Shown here: positions 24,148 to 35,430 of the stretch, piece after piece
Layout: every line of letters begins with the position of its first letter
Position numbering within the stretch: the first letter of the stretch is position 1
DNA from: Sycobia sp. Sy_11
Taxonomy: Eukaryota; Arthropoda; Insecta; Hymenoptera; Epichrysomallidae
Length of the DNA stretch: 64,000 bases
Reading direction: 5' to 3'
Assembly: GCA_018907035.1 (NCBI GenBank)
Contig: JACCIC010000004.1
Coordinates: 711,001 to 775,000 of the forward strand
Notes under the pieces: generated by a model
Database searches by the model: none
What the model was told of the DNA's origin: nothing
What the model saw: the letters and a program-made list of their open reading frames with translations, nothing else
Position numbers and translations under genes: made by a program

Positions 24148-24640
24148 TCTTCATTGTCAAATGCAAGCCTTGCTTCGAATAAGTATAATCTCCTCTTGCA
24201 CTTTGTTATTTTTGCAAATATTCTTCTACGCGGAGCATCTGACACACACACACGCACGCGCACGCATGCGCACATACACATAGGGCTGATCAAGCAGAAC
24301 CGAGAGATGAAATAGGCAGAGAGCAAACGAGAGAGAATTAGAATTAGAATTGTATTTATTAGAGCTTAAGGACGTTTGAGCCTAAACGTCAATCGTGTTT
24401 GATTTCCCTGTAATAGATTTTGTGCCCAAGCGTAGCAAAGTAGAGATTTTTATATGTGTCTTAGACTCTCTCGCGGTAATATCTTTATGCAAAATCAACT
24501 TGATTGTTTGAGATTCTCTTTGCGGTAAATTCAGTTATCTGCAACTTCCACCGAATTCGGAAACTTTTTAAAGCGCATTTATCCTAATAAATGAAAAATC
24601 GTCGTAGCTTAAATTTTTTTAAGGATACAAATATTTGAAA

Positions 24641-24915
24641 TCAATAAATATTTTTATTGGTCTTACAGTCTTTATAATATAATATATTAGCTAAAATAAT
24701 GACACTCAGACTGAAATAGAACTTATTACTACGATAAATTAGATGACATATTAAAAATTAAAAATAAAAATAAAATTAATAATAAAATAAAATAAAAATA
24801 ATAAAAACAATATTCCATGTTAGTAAAGGACAACCTGACTGCCCCACCACCTTAAATTTAAATTCACCTTTGGTGTCCGACGTCTCGAACTGCTATTATT
24901 CATCCTCAGGAACTA
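24641..24915. mobile_element. small interspersed element (copy B)
   Basis: The first 70 bases match the outer arms of copy A (ATATTTTTATTGGTCTTACAG, CTTTATA, ATAATGACACTCAGACTGA). An AT-rich insert at about 24.75-24.81 kb lengthens the middle. The core word CATGTTAGTAAAGGACAACC then CTGACTGCCCCACCA and GTGTCCGACGTCTCGAA aligns with copy A. On the minus strand the end reads CCTGAGGATGA, then CGAGACGTC. No matching inverted right arm is visible, so this copy is truncated or the inverted arm of copy A was gained separately. Confidence 0.65.
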
Positions 24916-25670
24916 AACTAACTAAAGAAACCTTTTAAGAAGATTTACGGATTCTAGTTGCCTATTGATTTTTAATATAATTGTTATGTGTTTATTTTTT
25001 GCTATTTGTTAAGTGACGATCTTGTTAAGTTCTCCAGAAATTCTCAAAACGGACCAAATGAAATGAACTTTTTTGTTAAATAAAAGATTATAGGAACTAT
25101 CCGATCGATCTATCAATTTCGATGTTCGATTTTCGATTTATAGATGCATTTTTCTTTATAGTAATTGTTTAAAGGAGCTAACCGCATTTTGCTAATTTAG
25201 TATTTTGCGAATTGCCAGTTTGGTTTTTTGTAGTCATAAAACTTATTATTTGCATTAAAAATAATTATAGAAAAATGGAAAAAAAATTTAATCTATTAAC
25301 GGAGACCTCGACTGAGTGACTCTCATACCCCTTCTCTTACCGTAGATGTCTGAATATTTTCGTTAGAGTGACACTTACCCTCTCATTGTCGAAGGGAATT
25401 CGAATGAAAATTTATTTCAAATTAGTAAATAAATCACGCTTGTTTTTAGAGACGAATAGCAAGTCGGACCGTTATAACAATTTTGCAATAGTAGATTCTA
25501 CTCGACGCTCGTTTTGAAACGTAGTTGAGGATTGCTAACTATCAAAAAATTGATTGGTGATACTATTCAAGTATTATTTAGTTTATATACGTTGCATTAA
25601 AATTTAACTGCATAGTCTCGAATTCAAATCATACAGTCGTTTAATATGAAATAACTTCAAAAGATCGTGT

Positions 25671-26220
25671 AGAGGGAAGGACATATTTATTATAGAAAAT
25701 GAAAGAAGAAAGAATGAGTATAAAGAGTAGAAACAAAGTAGAGAAAGTCATAAAGCGTTGAATGAGAGGAGATTTAACGGCGTTCCCAGAACACGTAGAC
25801 CAATGTGCTCGGATACGTGGTGCGCATTAGCGGCAGGGAGCACTGCATATATATTCCAGACAGGTGCGAAGAACGATAAGGATAGTTTTGAGGGGAGCCC
25901 GCTATACCGTACCCCGCTTTATGCATTGCATTATTATCATCACCGTATGCGAACGCGGCTCCTCGGAGCTCTCCCCGCAGGCACGTTGGGCGCGCAGCGA
26001 GTCAATGTATTTTTCTAGGGGCAGGGGAGATGGGCGATTACGGTACTTTCCAATTTTTCGCAAATTACACAACAATGAACTCCGCGCTATCCTTCCGCTT
26101 TTCCGCGCTTTATGTACCTACCCATCGTGTATGCATCAGCGCACGAGCGGCTTTCGAGAATGCTCATTTGTGCGTATATACACATATATCGCGGTATGAA
26201 TAAGAAATAACGACTCGGAG
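25671..26220. other. moderate-GC non-coding block
   Basis: Mixed sequence with CpG; frames up to 111 codons have no protein character. No motif group stands out. Confidence 0.55.
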
Positions 26221-27400
26221 TTGCCAATCCGAAGGTGTGCCATTGAATTTTATTTTTGGTATCAAATTATTTGCTGTCCATTAAAATCCTGATAATTTTA
26301 TATATGGGATATTAAAACAGAGATGAAGTATTCCTACAACAATAACAGTTCGTTAAAACTTTATGAATGCCATCACTGTGTCAGTTCAAGTGTACGAATC
26401 TACATCTGTAATGAATAATTCAATGAATAAAACGAGCGAACGTCAGTACTTATCTAATTCGGAAATTTTGAGAAAGGAAAACACTAGACTTTAAGCCAGT
26501 ACCGAACTAAGCTCTAATAACGTCTTAAGCAGATTTAAGCAATGGGCTTTGTTAGGATTCTAATTCTTATATAATGATAATACATTGTTATTATTTATTT
26601 ATTATTTCATTATAATTATGTATTTTAAATCTTTTCAATATGATTATAATACTACTACTATATAGATATTCTATTGCGATTCGACTTAGTAATTTAATTC
26701 TATAATTTCTATAAAAATACTTTATGTGATTTCTTTTGCTAAACTCGTCAATAATTTTTTATTAGAAATGTGTCTTAATCATTCAATTTCAATACTCACA
26801 AAAGTAAGACTTTTGAACCGACTCATGAATATAAATACTCATAATCTATTTTTATTTTAATTTTAACAAGGATTTTTTCAAGTTATAATTTTGCGTCATT
26901 GAGATTCGTGCCCTGTTCAATAATTATTCAAATTTTATATTACTTTACAACATCGCTCTCTGATTTTTTTCTATTTTCAGTTTTATTTTGGGCAATGAAA
27001 TCTTTTTCTCAATTCTTTTCAGCGCATAATTAACCTTTATAATTCCCTTCGTAATTATCGTTAGAAAGCTCGATTTTTTTTGGATGCGTGCTGTCTGATA
27101 ATCGACGTAAATAAATAAATAAATACTTACATAATAAAATATAAATCGTTAAATAATAATAAAAAATAATCAAATATTAATACATAAGTAATTAAATAAT
27201 AATAAGTAAATAATTAAATAAATAAATTTGATAAATAGCTAAACTAGGCTTCTGTTTTTTATAGGCAGCAATACTTGGTGTCAACCACGTCAGAATTTTA
27301 TCAATTACACGAATGTAACAAGTAATTCGAAATTGATGTATGATATTTTTCGATAAGATTTTTCAAAATAAAGTTTGATCGCCATTTCGCATTTGGCGTT
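26221..27400. other. AT-rich non-coding DNA
   Basis: No gene recognised. The stretch at 27.10-27.24 kb is nearly pure A/T made of AAAT and AAATAAT words. Confidence 0.65.
27107..27237. repeat. AAAT/AATAAT low-complexity tract
   Basis: Imperfect AAAT, AATAAT and TAAATAAAT units over about 130 bases. Confidence 0.9.
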
Positions 27401-27745
27401 TGATTGGTAAGAGCCTGCTCCATCTGTTTCTGATTCCGAAGTTAACCGAAGTTCTAACCCATCCAATTACACACGCGTGGATAACGCCACGGGCGTTCAC
27501 ATAACACGAAGATGTTAGCCAGACCCTAGCCTCCCCCCTCGCCGTAGGCAGTGAACGCCTTTTTCATCAAACCGGACGCGAAATCGCATTATATCGATCG
27601 ATTCTCGCGTAGTTGATCATTCCTCGCTTGTGCAGCCTGCGCCCCGCGCGTAGATATCGAGCTCGAAAGCGACTTTCTCCTCCTCGCAATCTCTTCCCCG
27701 CGGCATCGGGAGAAGATCTTCGAGGAAAGTAGGAGAGAGAGCCAA

Positions 27746-27770
27746 AGAGAGAGAGAGAGAGAGAGAGAGA
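27746..27770. repeat. (GA)n microsatellite
   Basis: About 12 GA units bracketed by two copies of GAGAGAGCCAAA. Confidence 0.95.
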
Positions 27771-28109
27771 GCCAAAAATCCGCTGCTACACATTTGGCAA
27801 AATTGAGCGGCCGTGCCCAAACCCGATCAGGTCCAACCCCACCCCTGGCGCGGGCCGCACGTGTGTCATTTTCTGCGCGCACCGCTCCAAGCTCGAGGGG
27901 CTGCTCGAATTATAGGCCTCGCGCTCGGCCGCGCCGGGGCGCGAGGTTCGTGTAGGCTTCTCTCGCCGACGCATCGGGGACGGGGAGTACACAGCACCGC
28001 GATCGCGTCCGAGGAGGGGGGGGGAGGGAGCTGTGCCCGCGCGCGAAATTGTTTTTCGAAGCCGAAGCCCTCGGGCTTATATATGTGTATATATAGAGAT
28101 ATATAGGCT

Positions 28110-28430
28110 GCCCCCGGGGACCTGCTCTCCCCGGTAATTCTAGCCCGCGCGCGAGCGCAGCGTTATAAACTTTTTAGTGCCTCCTTAAAGGCTCTATACT
28201 TTGTATCAAGCTCGATCGGGTATCGCAATTTCAGCGGCCGTGCCGCGAGATTGTTCATTAAGAATGCGGCGCCCGGGCAAAAATCCATCAGAATGCGAAA
28301 TGCATTATATGGGGTCCGATGCGCGAGGGCCTTCTTTCGCTACAGTAAACAGATTACGTGTTTATAGGGAGCTCATCAGAGTAATAACGATGGTGCCGCG
28401 CTCGGTAATCGGAGAGCATTAAAACTCCCC
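28110..28430. promoter_or_regulatory. enhancer-like patch
   Basis: About 320 bases of complex sequence without simple repeats, beside a GC-rich block. Words include GGTAATTCTAG, TTCATTAAGAATG, GTTATAAACTTTTTAG, GTAAACAGATTACG and GGTAATCGGAGAGCATTAA. These fit homeodomain and forkhead sites but prove nothing alone. Confidence 0.25.
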
Positions 28431-28448
28431 CCTCTCTCCCTCCCGCGG

Positions 28449-28523
28449 GTGTGTATGTTTACATACATATACACATACATATATACATACACACGCACGC
28501 ACGCATGCACGCGCGCGCGCGCG

Positions 28524-28554
<31 letters not shown>

Positions 28555-28582
28555 ACACGCACGCATAGCGCGCGTGTGTATA
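28449..28582. repeat. TA/CA/CG alternating repeat cluster
   Basis: CATA, ACGC, GC (28510-28523) and AC (28523-28542) units follow each other, giving about 130 bases of nearly unbroken purine-pyrimidine alternation. Confidence 0.93.
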
Positions 28583-28620
28583 CATAGGTATGCATGATAA
28601 ATTGATTCTTGCGCTTTCCT

Positions 28621-31600
28621 TGCTCTATGCACTCATTTTTACTTTAAAATTGGGCTATTCCAATATCGATAAAAATTGTAAATTATTTTAATTCAAGATT
28701 CGTAAACGGTAGGTGAAAGATATTTAAATAAATAGGATTATTATCGTGAATGCTAAACGGCGAATATCCAATGCGTTTAAATTACGAAATGGATCATACT
28801 TCGTGTACGTGATATGCGAACTTTCTTAAAAAAATATATAAGAAGATTTTATTTTCCTAAAGAAGAGATTTCATCCAATTACCTTCCTAGGGATATAGAT
28901 AATCTTCCCGAGGATCTTGAGAACAAGAGAACGATATATTAAATTAAGCGCAATTATTTACGCTTGTGCGTTCGATTTTTTTGCGAACGCTTGATCAGGC
29001 TTTTTTCAAGATCTTTTATTTATAATAAAATCTTTAAAACACGCAAAGCTGTATGGCACAAATTCGTTGAAACGTTGATGGAAAAAGCATTTACAAACTA
29101 AAAGTCGCACTCCAGAAAATTGTAGTTTCGTAAACTCTGCGGTATATCCAGTGAAGACGGAAGCAAGACCTATAGCATAATGTTTACGACTTTTCCGAGT
29201 ACTAACCTCGGAGTAAATGGGAACGAGAGCACAAAGCAGACACACCACTGAGACAAATGTCTTTTTTCTTTGGTTCGTGTACTTTTAAATATAGGAAAAA
29301 AATTTTTTATACGTTACATTGACAAAAGGGTAAAAAATACCAATTACAGAAACGCCTGGAGTTATATGTTGAGAGTTAGTTGTTCACAACAATCAGGAAT
29401 AATCATGGCAAACTCCGTTTGCAATTGTATCATAAAAAAAATGTAAATTGATATATCCTGGCTCTTTCAATCGATATAATTTACTAAATATTAGAAGCTT
29501 AATAATTAGTAAGAATAAATTAATAAACATAAGTTTTGAAAGAACACAATAAAATTAAGTTCATAATATAGGTATATAGATGATATTAAAACGTATTAAA
29601 ATTTATGCATATCTTGTCACAGTACCTGTAAGGTTTTTCATTCAATTATCGGCCATTTTACTTGAGCAGCAAAAGTAACGGAAAACAAAATTACAGTCTA
29701 ATCGTAAAATTTAAAATTAGTCCCAATTGTAAAATTTTATTTCTTTTGAACATCTTGTATTTAATTTAAACATCGCTGTCATTTAATTTAACGATGAATT
29801 TACAATTATTGTATTAACATGCAGTACAAAAAATAAATATGTCCGATAGAAAACTTTTCTTTGAAAATCTAAGTTTTTTTTCTAATTAGTTAATTAGTTT
29901 AAATTTTTTGCTAAAGTCAAATATCGAGATTTTTAACTAGTCCAATGTGAATCCAAGTCATTTTACATATATGATTTTCAATATGTACGTGCGATAAAAT
30001 TAAATGCGTTCGCTATCTCTCGCAACATTCTGAACATTTATTTCGTTCAATTACGACGTAGAGTTTAATAATATCCAATGATATCCGTACTTCCGTGATA
30101 AAACTATCAATGTCCTTATAAATTCAATCTAGGTTGAAATTATTTTAATCTTGGAATATTTCAAATGCTGGTCCGTGATCTTGGTGAGAGTACACAGTAG
30201 TAGTTATAGTTGTAAGGCATAAAAAAATCATGACTGTTACAAGAGCCAAACATATATATATTTCAGAGCAATGTGAAATATCTAAACTCCTCGAGCATTT
30301 TATGTATATAGTCGCAAATGAACAAGACCTACTGGTTTCGTCTCAGTATTAACAATAATATAGTAGGTTTCGTTCGGCTCCGTTTAGTTTAGTTATCTTT
30401 TGAAAAGCCCACTCAATGATCTTCTCCATATTTTTCTTTTGTGTAAATTTGCAAACCAATTGGTTGTACCGACACACATACACACACAAACAGTGCGCGC
30501 GCGTGCACACACATATATGAATAGCTATATAAACGAGTTCATAATTATAAGAAACGGGTGGACGAGATCCTACTTCTGTGTTAATATTGCAAACCTCGAC
30601 AAGGATATGTTCGGCCAAAGTTATTATTTTAGTTTTTTTTTCAACGCTCTTCTATAATCATTTATATGATTACCATTACGTTATTTTATGTGATGGTGTT
30701 CACATATAAAGTTTTCTTTTAAAACTGAAAATACGGTTTGGATTCTACAAGACACTATTTTGTAACTTTATAAACAGTATTAAATCTTCATATTTATTGT
30801 TGAGTGTTGTATAGTATAAAAAACTTTATGATGTACTTTGTTCAACAATTGATTAGTTCTTAGCTAAATCTCGTCGGAAATTACTTATTAATAGAAAGTT
30901 GGCATAGAACATATTTTTGACAGGATAGCCGTCGTATTTATATGCATAATGACCTTTTTCATCCTTTAATTTGCCTTTGAATCAGAAAGTATCTCGGTAA
31001 AACTTAAATAATCAATAATTCATCTCAATGTTTGACACTGCAGTGCTGTTTTCCTGTTTTGCCCGCTACGCCTTACATGTTAAAAAATACTATTTTCATT
31101 ATAATCACCCTTCTCTAACCTCATTTCGATACTCAAACAAAAACTCCTACGTAACGTGTCAGGAATTTAGATTCGAAGCGCCGAGAACATACATAAGGAA
31201 GATAGACACATTATATACATGTTCCCATTTTGTATGATTTAATACAATTTTTACGTAATTCTTATGATGGCAATAATTGTTAATTTGGCAATATATTAAC
31301 ATTCTAATTAAAAGAAAATAAACAAATAACACATACTTTTGTACAAGTCCATTATAGAAAACATTCTATATAATTTGAAGGTAGGGAAGGAGAATATTGA
31401 TAGATACCTTATTTGTAAACTTATGTATGAGCATATATTATCTTTATTCGCGGCTACGTTGTTCGTTCCAAATCAATATAAGCAAATTTGGAACAAGCCG
31501 AGTGAGTGATAGGCGCAAATTAAGCATCTATTTCGAGGGAAAAAATTTAACAATTACCATACAATTATTACTCGAGCTTTTTTAAGATACACTTGAACGA

Positions 31601-31880
31601 TGATATTTGATAAAAATTATAATCTAAAATGTGTTTCATCTATGCTGCATGTATCTACTGCACGCAAGCTTAAAATACATAAATATATGCGCGCGCACTC
31701 ATGCGTTGAACATACGACTACTGATAGGAGGATGACAAAAATTTATAATAGAGAATAGACTGTACAAATGCATATAATATAAAAACGCATCGAAACATGT
31801 ATATACGAATATGAGATAATCGCGAGAAGGGAGCGATCCTCTACAAAGTATAGATAAAAAAGCTCCACCCATTCGTGCGG
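28621..31880. other. long AT-rich non-coding stretch
   Basis: Over 3 kb of AT-rich sequence with no long microsatellite, no GC block and no recognised gene. One minus-strand frame at 29006-29248 (80 codons) has a mixed amino-acid make-up but matches no family recognised here and has no clear splice context. Confidence 0.6.
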
Positions 31881-32020
31881 CATATTTCAAACGGGGAGAG
31901 CAGCTCTGGCCGACTTTGTAGATCAAATCCTGCCTCCGGATCAAAGCTTGCCCCACTCGGCTCCGGTGCGCACATCCTCTTTGTGCGACCGAGCGCGTTT
32001 TTCTCCTTTTTCCACTCCTC

Positions 32021-32062
32021 GCTCTCCCTCCCTCGCTCTCCCTCCCTCGCTCTCCCTCCCTC
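32021..32062. repeat. 14-bp GCTCTCCCTCCCTC repeat
   Basis: Three exact tandem copies (32021-32034, 32035-32048, 32049-32062), all pyrimidine except one G per unit. Confidence 0.95.
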
Positions 32063-32204
32063 GGTCTCTGGCCGCTAATAATAAAGGGGCGAGTGTGGCT
32101 CTCCGCTTGCGCGCGCGAAGGGGTGAGAGGCGGTGCGGTGTCTTTCGCGAATGCGCGAGCGCCGCGGACACAACGGCCCGGAACGCTCGCTCGGCTCCGC
32201 GGGC

Positions 32205-32345
32205 ATTATCAATCACGCGCTTAATGGTAGCCTCGGTCGCAGGCGCGCGCTTTGCGCGCCGGTGTAGCACCAAACACACCCCGCAGCGCCGGCCCCGTTT
32301 ATCAACGCGCGGGGCCCCCGCGAAATTCAACAATCGACGTTTATT
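32205..32345. promoter_or_regulatory. enhancer-like patch with Hox/Exd-type words
   Basis: ATCAATCA (32208-32215), a Pbx/Extradenticle-type word, lies five bases from TTAATGG (32221-32227), a Hox-type word. A perfect GGCGCGC/GCGCGCC stem (32242-32248, 32254-32260) and TTTATCAAC, CGTTTATTAAGG follow. Confidence 0.25.
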
Positions 32346-32395
32346 AAGGCGAGGGCGAGAGCGAGGGGTGGGGAGCCCGCGAGTGGGAGAAGGGC

Positions 32396-32428
32396 GGAGG
32401 AGGAGGAGGAGGAGGAGGCGGAGGAGGC
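32396..32428. repeat. (GGA)n trinucleotide repeat
   Basis: About ten GGA units with one GGC. Confidence 0.93.
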
Positions 32429-32640
32429 TCGAACGGTAGAGAGATGATCTACTTGCCGTCCGGAAAAATCTGGAAGGCCGAGGCTGTGTGGTCTACCCCT
32501 CCCCTCTCGATAAGGCCTCGCTTGCCTTGCTATAACACATGTACGCGCACGCGTATAGGCGCGTATTTATAGCATAAAGTCCGGCTTCTTCTTCTGCATC
32601 GACTCTTCTTGCTTTGATTTTTCTTTTTCTTTTTCGTTAT

Positions 32641-33359
32641 TTGGTTTTTTGTTTTTTTGTTTTGTTTTGTTTTTGGTTTTATAGATTGCACTGGTCTGCG
32701 ATGAAAAAATTATACCTGCCTCGATATAATAGCTCGGCCATTAAATGTCTCTAACTTTTCGTGCATTCATCTTGTACGCTCACCTTAACTTTGGACGCTT
32801 TTGTTTCATCTCTATTTTATCTAGGATTTAATATAGTTATGATTTTGCTTTCTTGGAAATAATTGAAAAAGTCTGAATTGAACATTTGTTTAAACAACAT
32901 AACTTTAAATAAAATTTTAATTCATCGATGGAAACTATTGTAAAAGAGACTGATAACGTTTCAACTTTCTTATTTTCTATAATTTCAATTGGTTTGATTT
33001 CTTTTACATTTTTTTAGTTATTAAGTTAATCCATGTCCAAGAATAAAATTATACAATTTATTATAATAATAAATGAAGGATATACATCAAAATAAGATAT
33101 AGTTAAGAAGAACTTAAATGAAAACTTTATGTATTATTATAATTCATTCTTTACGTATTACTAATTCAAAGTTGCTTTAATACATAATCGTGAACTTGTT
33201 TTTATAGTGTAATAGAAATAACTTTTTATTTAAATAATTTGTTTTTTCAAAATGCCGTAGTAATATGACTGTACATAGAGCAAAATTGTATTTTGTAAAT
33301 ACATAACACCTATAGGGAAAGAACAAGCGTGCACGATAATTATAAAGAGAGAAGAGTTG

Positions 33360-33362
<3 letters not shown>
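32641..33362. other. AT-rich non-coding DNA
   Basis: Starts with a T/GTTTT-rich run at 32.61-32.68 kb, then AT-rich. Nothing else recognised. Confidence 0.65.

Positions 33363-33421
<59 letters not shown>
33363..33421. repeat. (AG)n microsatellite
   Basis: About 29 uninterrupted AG units, the longest GA tract of the window. Confidence 0.97.
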
Positions 33422-33426
<5 letters not shown>

Positions 33427-33752
33427 AGGGGGAAGCACAAACAAGAATCCGACGCGCCTGGAAGATGGCATTGCAGGTATACAAGTATATATACTGTTGG
33501 TGGAAATAAAAAGAAAAAGCGAAACGGCAAGTTCGCGAGACTTTGTGGCGAGGTGGCGGGAGACACGGTGCTGCGGGAGTGAGAAAGAGGATGTCGGTAA
33601 CGTTCCAATTCAGCGCATTAGCCATGGAGTCACTCGCCCGATTTATATCAAGAACGTGTCTTTTTTCCTCCCTTTGCCCGCGCCGATGCCCCGCCGTTTC
33701 CGATAGCATTTCTATGAGAATAAACAAAGCAAGAGAGAAATTCCCTCGGCCA

Positions 33753-33754
<2 letters not shown>

Positions 33755-33840
<86 letters not shown>
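33755..33840. repeat. (TA)n microsatellite, one interruption
   Basis: Two TA tracts joined by TATACACATA near 33781-33790, about 43 units in total. Confidence 0.97.
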
Positions 33841-33841
<1 letters not shown>

Positions 33842-34247
33842 CACACCTTCGATGCGTTTCGCGCTCCTTTCCGATGCTTTTATTTCTCTCCCCTATCCCT
33901 ACTCTGCACTGCTCGTCCAGCGGATAGTAATTAATATTTAATGATTGATGCAATTGCATGCGCGCGATGTCCAGAGGCGACTATTTTTCTACATAGATAA
34001 TTTAGATTCTCAATTATGAGGCACGGATACATGTATTAGCTGGACAAGTATAATATGCAATATTTATTGGACTCACAGAGCTGCTCGGCTTCTTTTCGCA
34101 TATAATTCTTATGAAAATTTGAAATATTTAATATATGATAGTTGTATGGGATTTCATATTACTCTGTTACGACAGCTGGCATTGAAAGTCATTCGTTATG
34201 ATCTACGAAATAAAAAACGTAGAACAAAACTCTTCTACAACGGTTGT

Positions 34248-34251
<4 letters not shown>

Positions 34252-34285
<34 letters not shown>
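34252..34285. repeat. (AT)n microsatellite
   Basis: About 17 AT units. Confidence 0.96.
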
Positions 34286-34287
<2 letters not shown>

Positions 34288-34630
34288 ATTTGAGTCAATA
34301 AAGTCAACATTTTTTATATACATACAGCGATGCAACATAACTTGAAAAAAAATCTGGTATACTTACGCACACGTATAAATAGCACACACATATTTATATA
34401 TTTCTCGAAAAAATACTCCGGCGCAAGGCTCACCTGTAACAAAAAGCAGACGTACTCTAAGACACTTGCAAACTAAAGATTTCAAATATATAAATTTAAT
34501 TAAAAATTAATTCTAGATTTTATTGCATTATTTTCAGTGTGCCACGGAGAAATAAAATCTTATGTATACGGATAAAATCTTAGATCTTTAATTATGTATA
34601 AGAATTCCGGAATAGTAATTATAATAATAA

Positions 34631-35430
34631 TCTAGCGAAAGCGCAGTGCCGGTTGGAATCAGGCGAAATTCTGCCAACTTCGCGAGTCACGAGCGATCGG
34701 TATAGGCGCGGCACCCCCTCAGCCCGCCGGTAATTGGGCGCTCGAGGCGAGAAGAGTCCGCGAGAACCGGAGAGAATCGGAGAGAGTCTCCCCCGCCCCC
34801 AGCCTGCTCCTGCGCATGCGCGAGTGACAAATTAACTCGCATCGGCCCCATCGGCCGACGTCACAGCGATCGCGGTGCCGGCGCGAAATTCCAATAATGG
34901 GAGTGGAGTTGGGGGAGGGGGACTCGGCGCGCAGTCCCGGCGAGAGGGAGCTTTGATCTCTGGACGCGCTCGCGGACGACTCGTTGCGCCGCTGGCCGCG
35001 GCTTCGAGCGGTCCGCGCGGCAAAAGTATCGGCTGGCCGGCCGAGCCGCGCACCTGCCGCGCGCGGTCTTTTATCGATGAAGCCCCCCTCTCCCACCCTC
35101 TTCGCGATCCTCCCCTCTCGGGCGCGCGAGGCTCTGGTATGCGGGGCGACGAGGGGGGGGGCAGGAGGGAGACCGGCGGCGCGGCGTGGAGCACTCCGCG
35201 AGTTTCCGCGCGGCGAACGAGTTCCTGGATTATCCGACGGCGACGAGGTCCTTTTCTTGGAAAATTTACATACGCGCGCCACTACGCGCGGGGTCGTTTA
35301 CCCTTCATCTCCTCCCCCTCCCCCCTTTTTTCGCTTTACATCGCCGCGCAGCACGGCCTCTCCTTCACGGATTATATATCCCGCGGACTTGATTCGAATT
35401 AACACTTTCCCAGGGCAATAAATATATATA
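34631..35430. other. GC-rich CpG-containing block
   Basis: Very high GC with abundant CpG and a G9 run near 35.15 kb. Frames of 145, 175 and 187 codons overlap in different phases and on opposite strands, so they reflect missing stops. A CpG-type promoter is possible, but no start site is visible. Confidence 0.55.

Larger units (their letters stand above)
22031..25670. other. AT-rich non-coding DNA holding two element copies
   Basis: Apart from the two element copies and the microsatellites, this stretch shows no gene. A perfect GACGTTT/AAACGTC stem with a six-base loop lies near 24.37-24.39 kb, and three copies of TTAGAA near 24.34 kb. Confidence 0.65.
27401..28620. other. GC-rich CpG-containing block
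   Basis: High GC with many CpG, including a G9 run near 28.02 kb and a perfect AACGCC-ACG-GGCGTT stem near 27.48 kb. Frames of about 97 codons on both strands are low-stop artefacts. No exon recognised. Confidence 0.55.
31881..32640. other. GC-rich CpG-containing block
   Basis: Very GC-rich and CpG-rich, with pyrimidine and GGA repeats. A frame of 163 codons is matched by one of 130 codons on the other strand, the sign of a low-stop block. Confidence 0.55.
33422..34630. other. mixed non-coding DNA
   Basis: Moderate GC to 33.95 kb, then AT-rich. The long frames here (up to 204 codons) are translations of the GA and TA tracts. A TATAAATAG word at 34374-34382 has no supporting context. Confidence 0.6.

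Noticed and set aside
29006..29248. 80-codon minus-strand frame with mixed composition
   Set aside because: No family recognised, no clear splice sites and length within chance for the region.
33230..33941. Frames of 204, 143 and 132 codons
   Set aside because: They are translations of the TA tract (Ile-Tyr) and GA/CT tract (Leu-Ser).
34719..35421. Frames of 187, 175, 145 and 120 codons
   Set aside because: They overlap in several phases and both strands of a GC-rich block, so low stop density explains them all.
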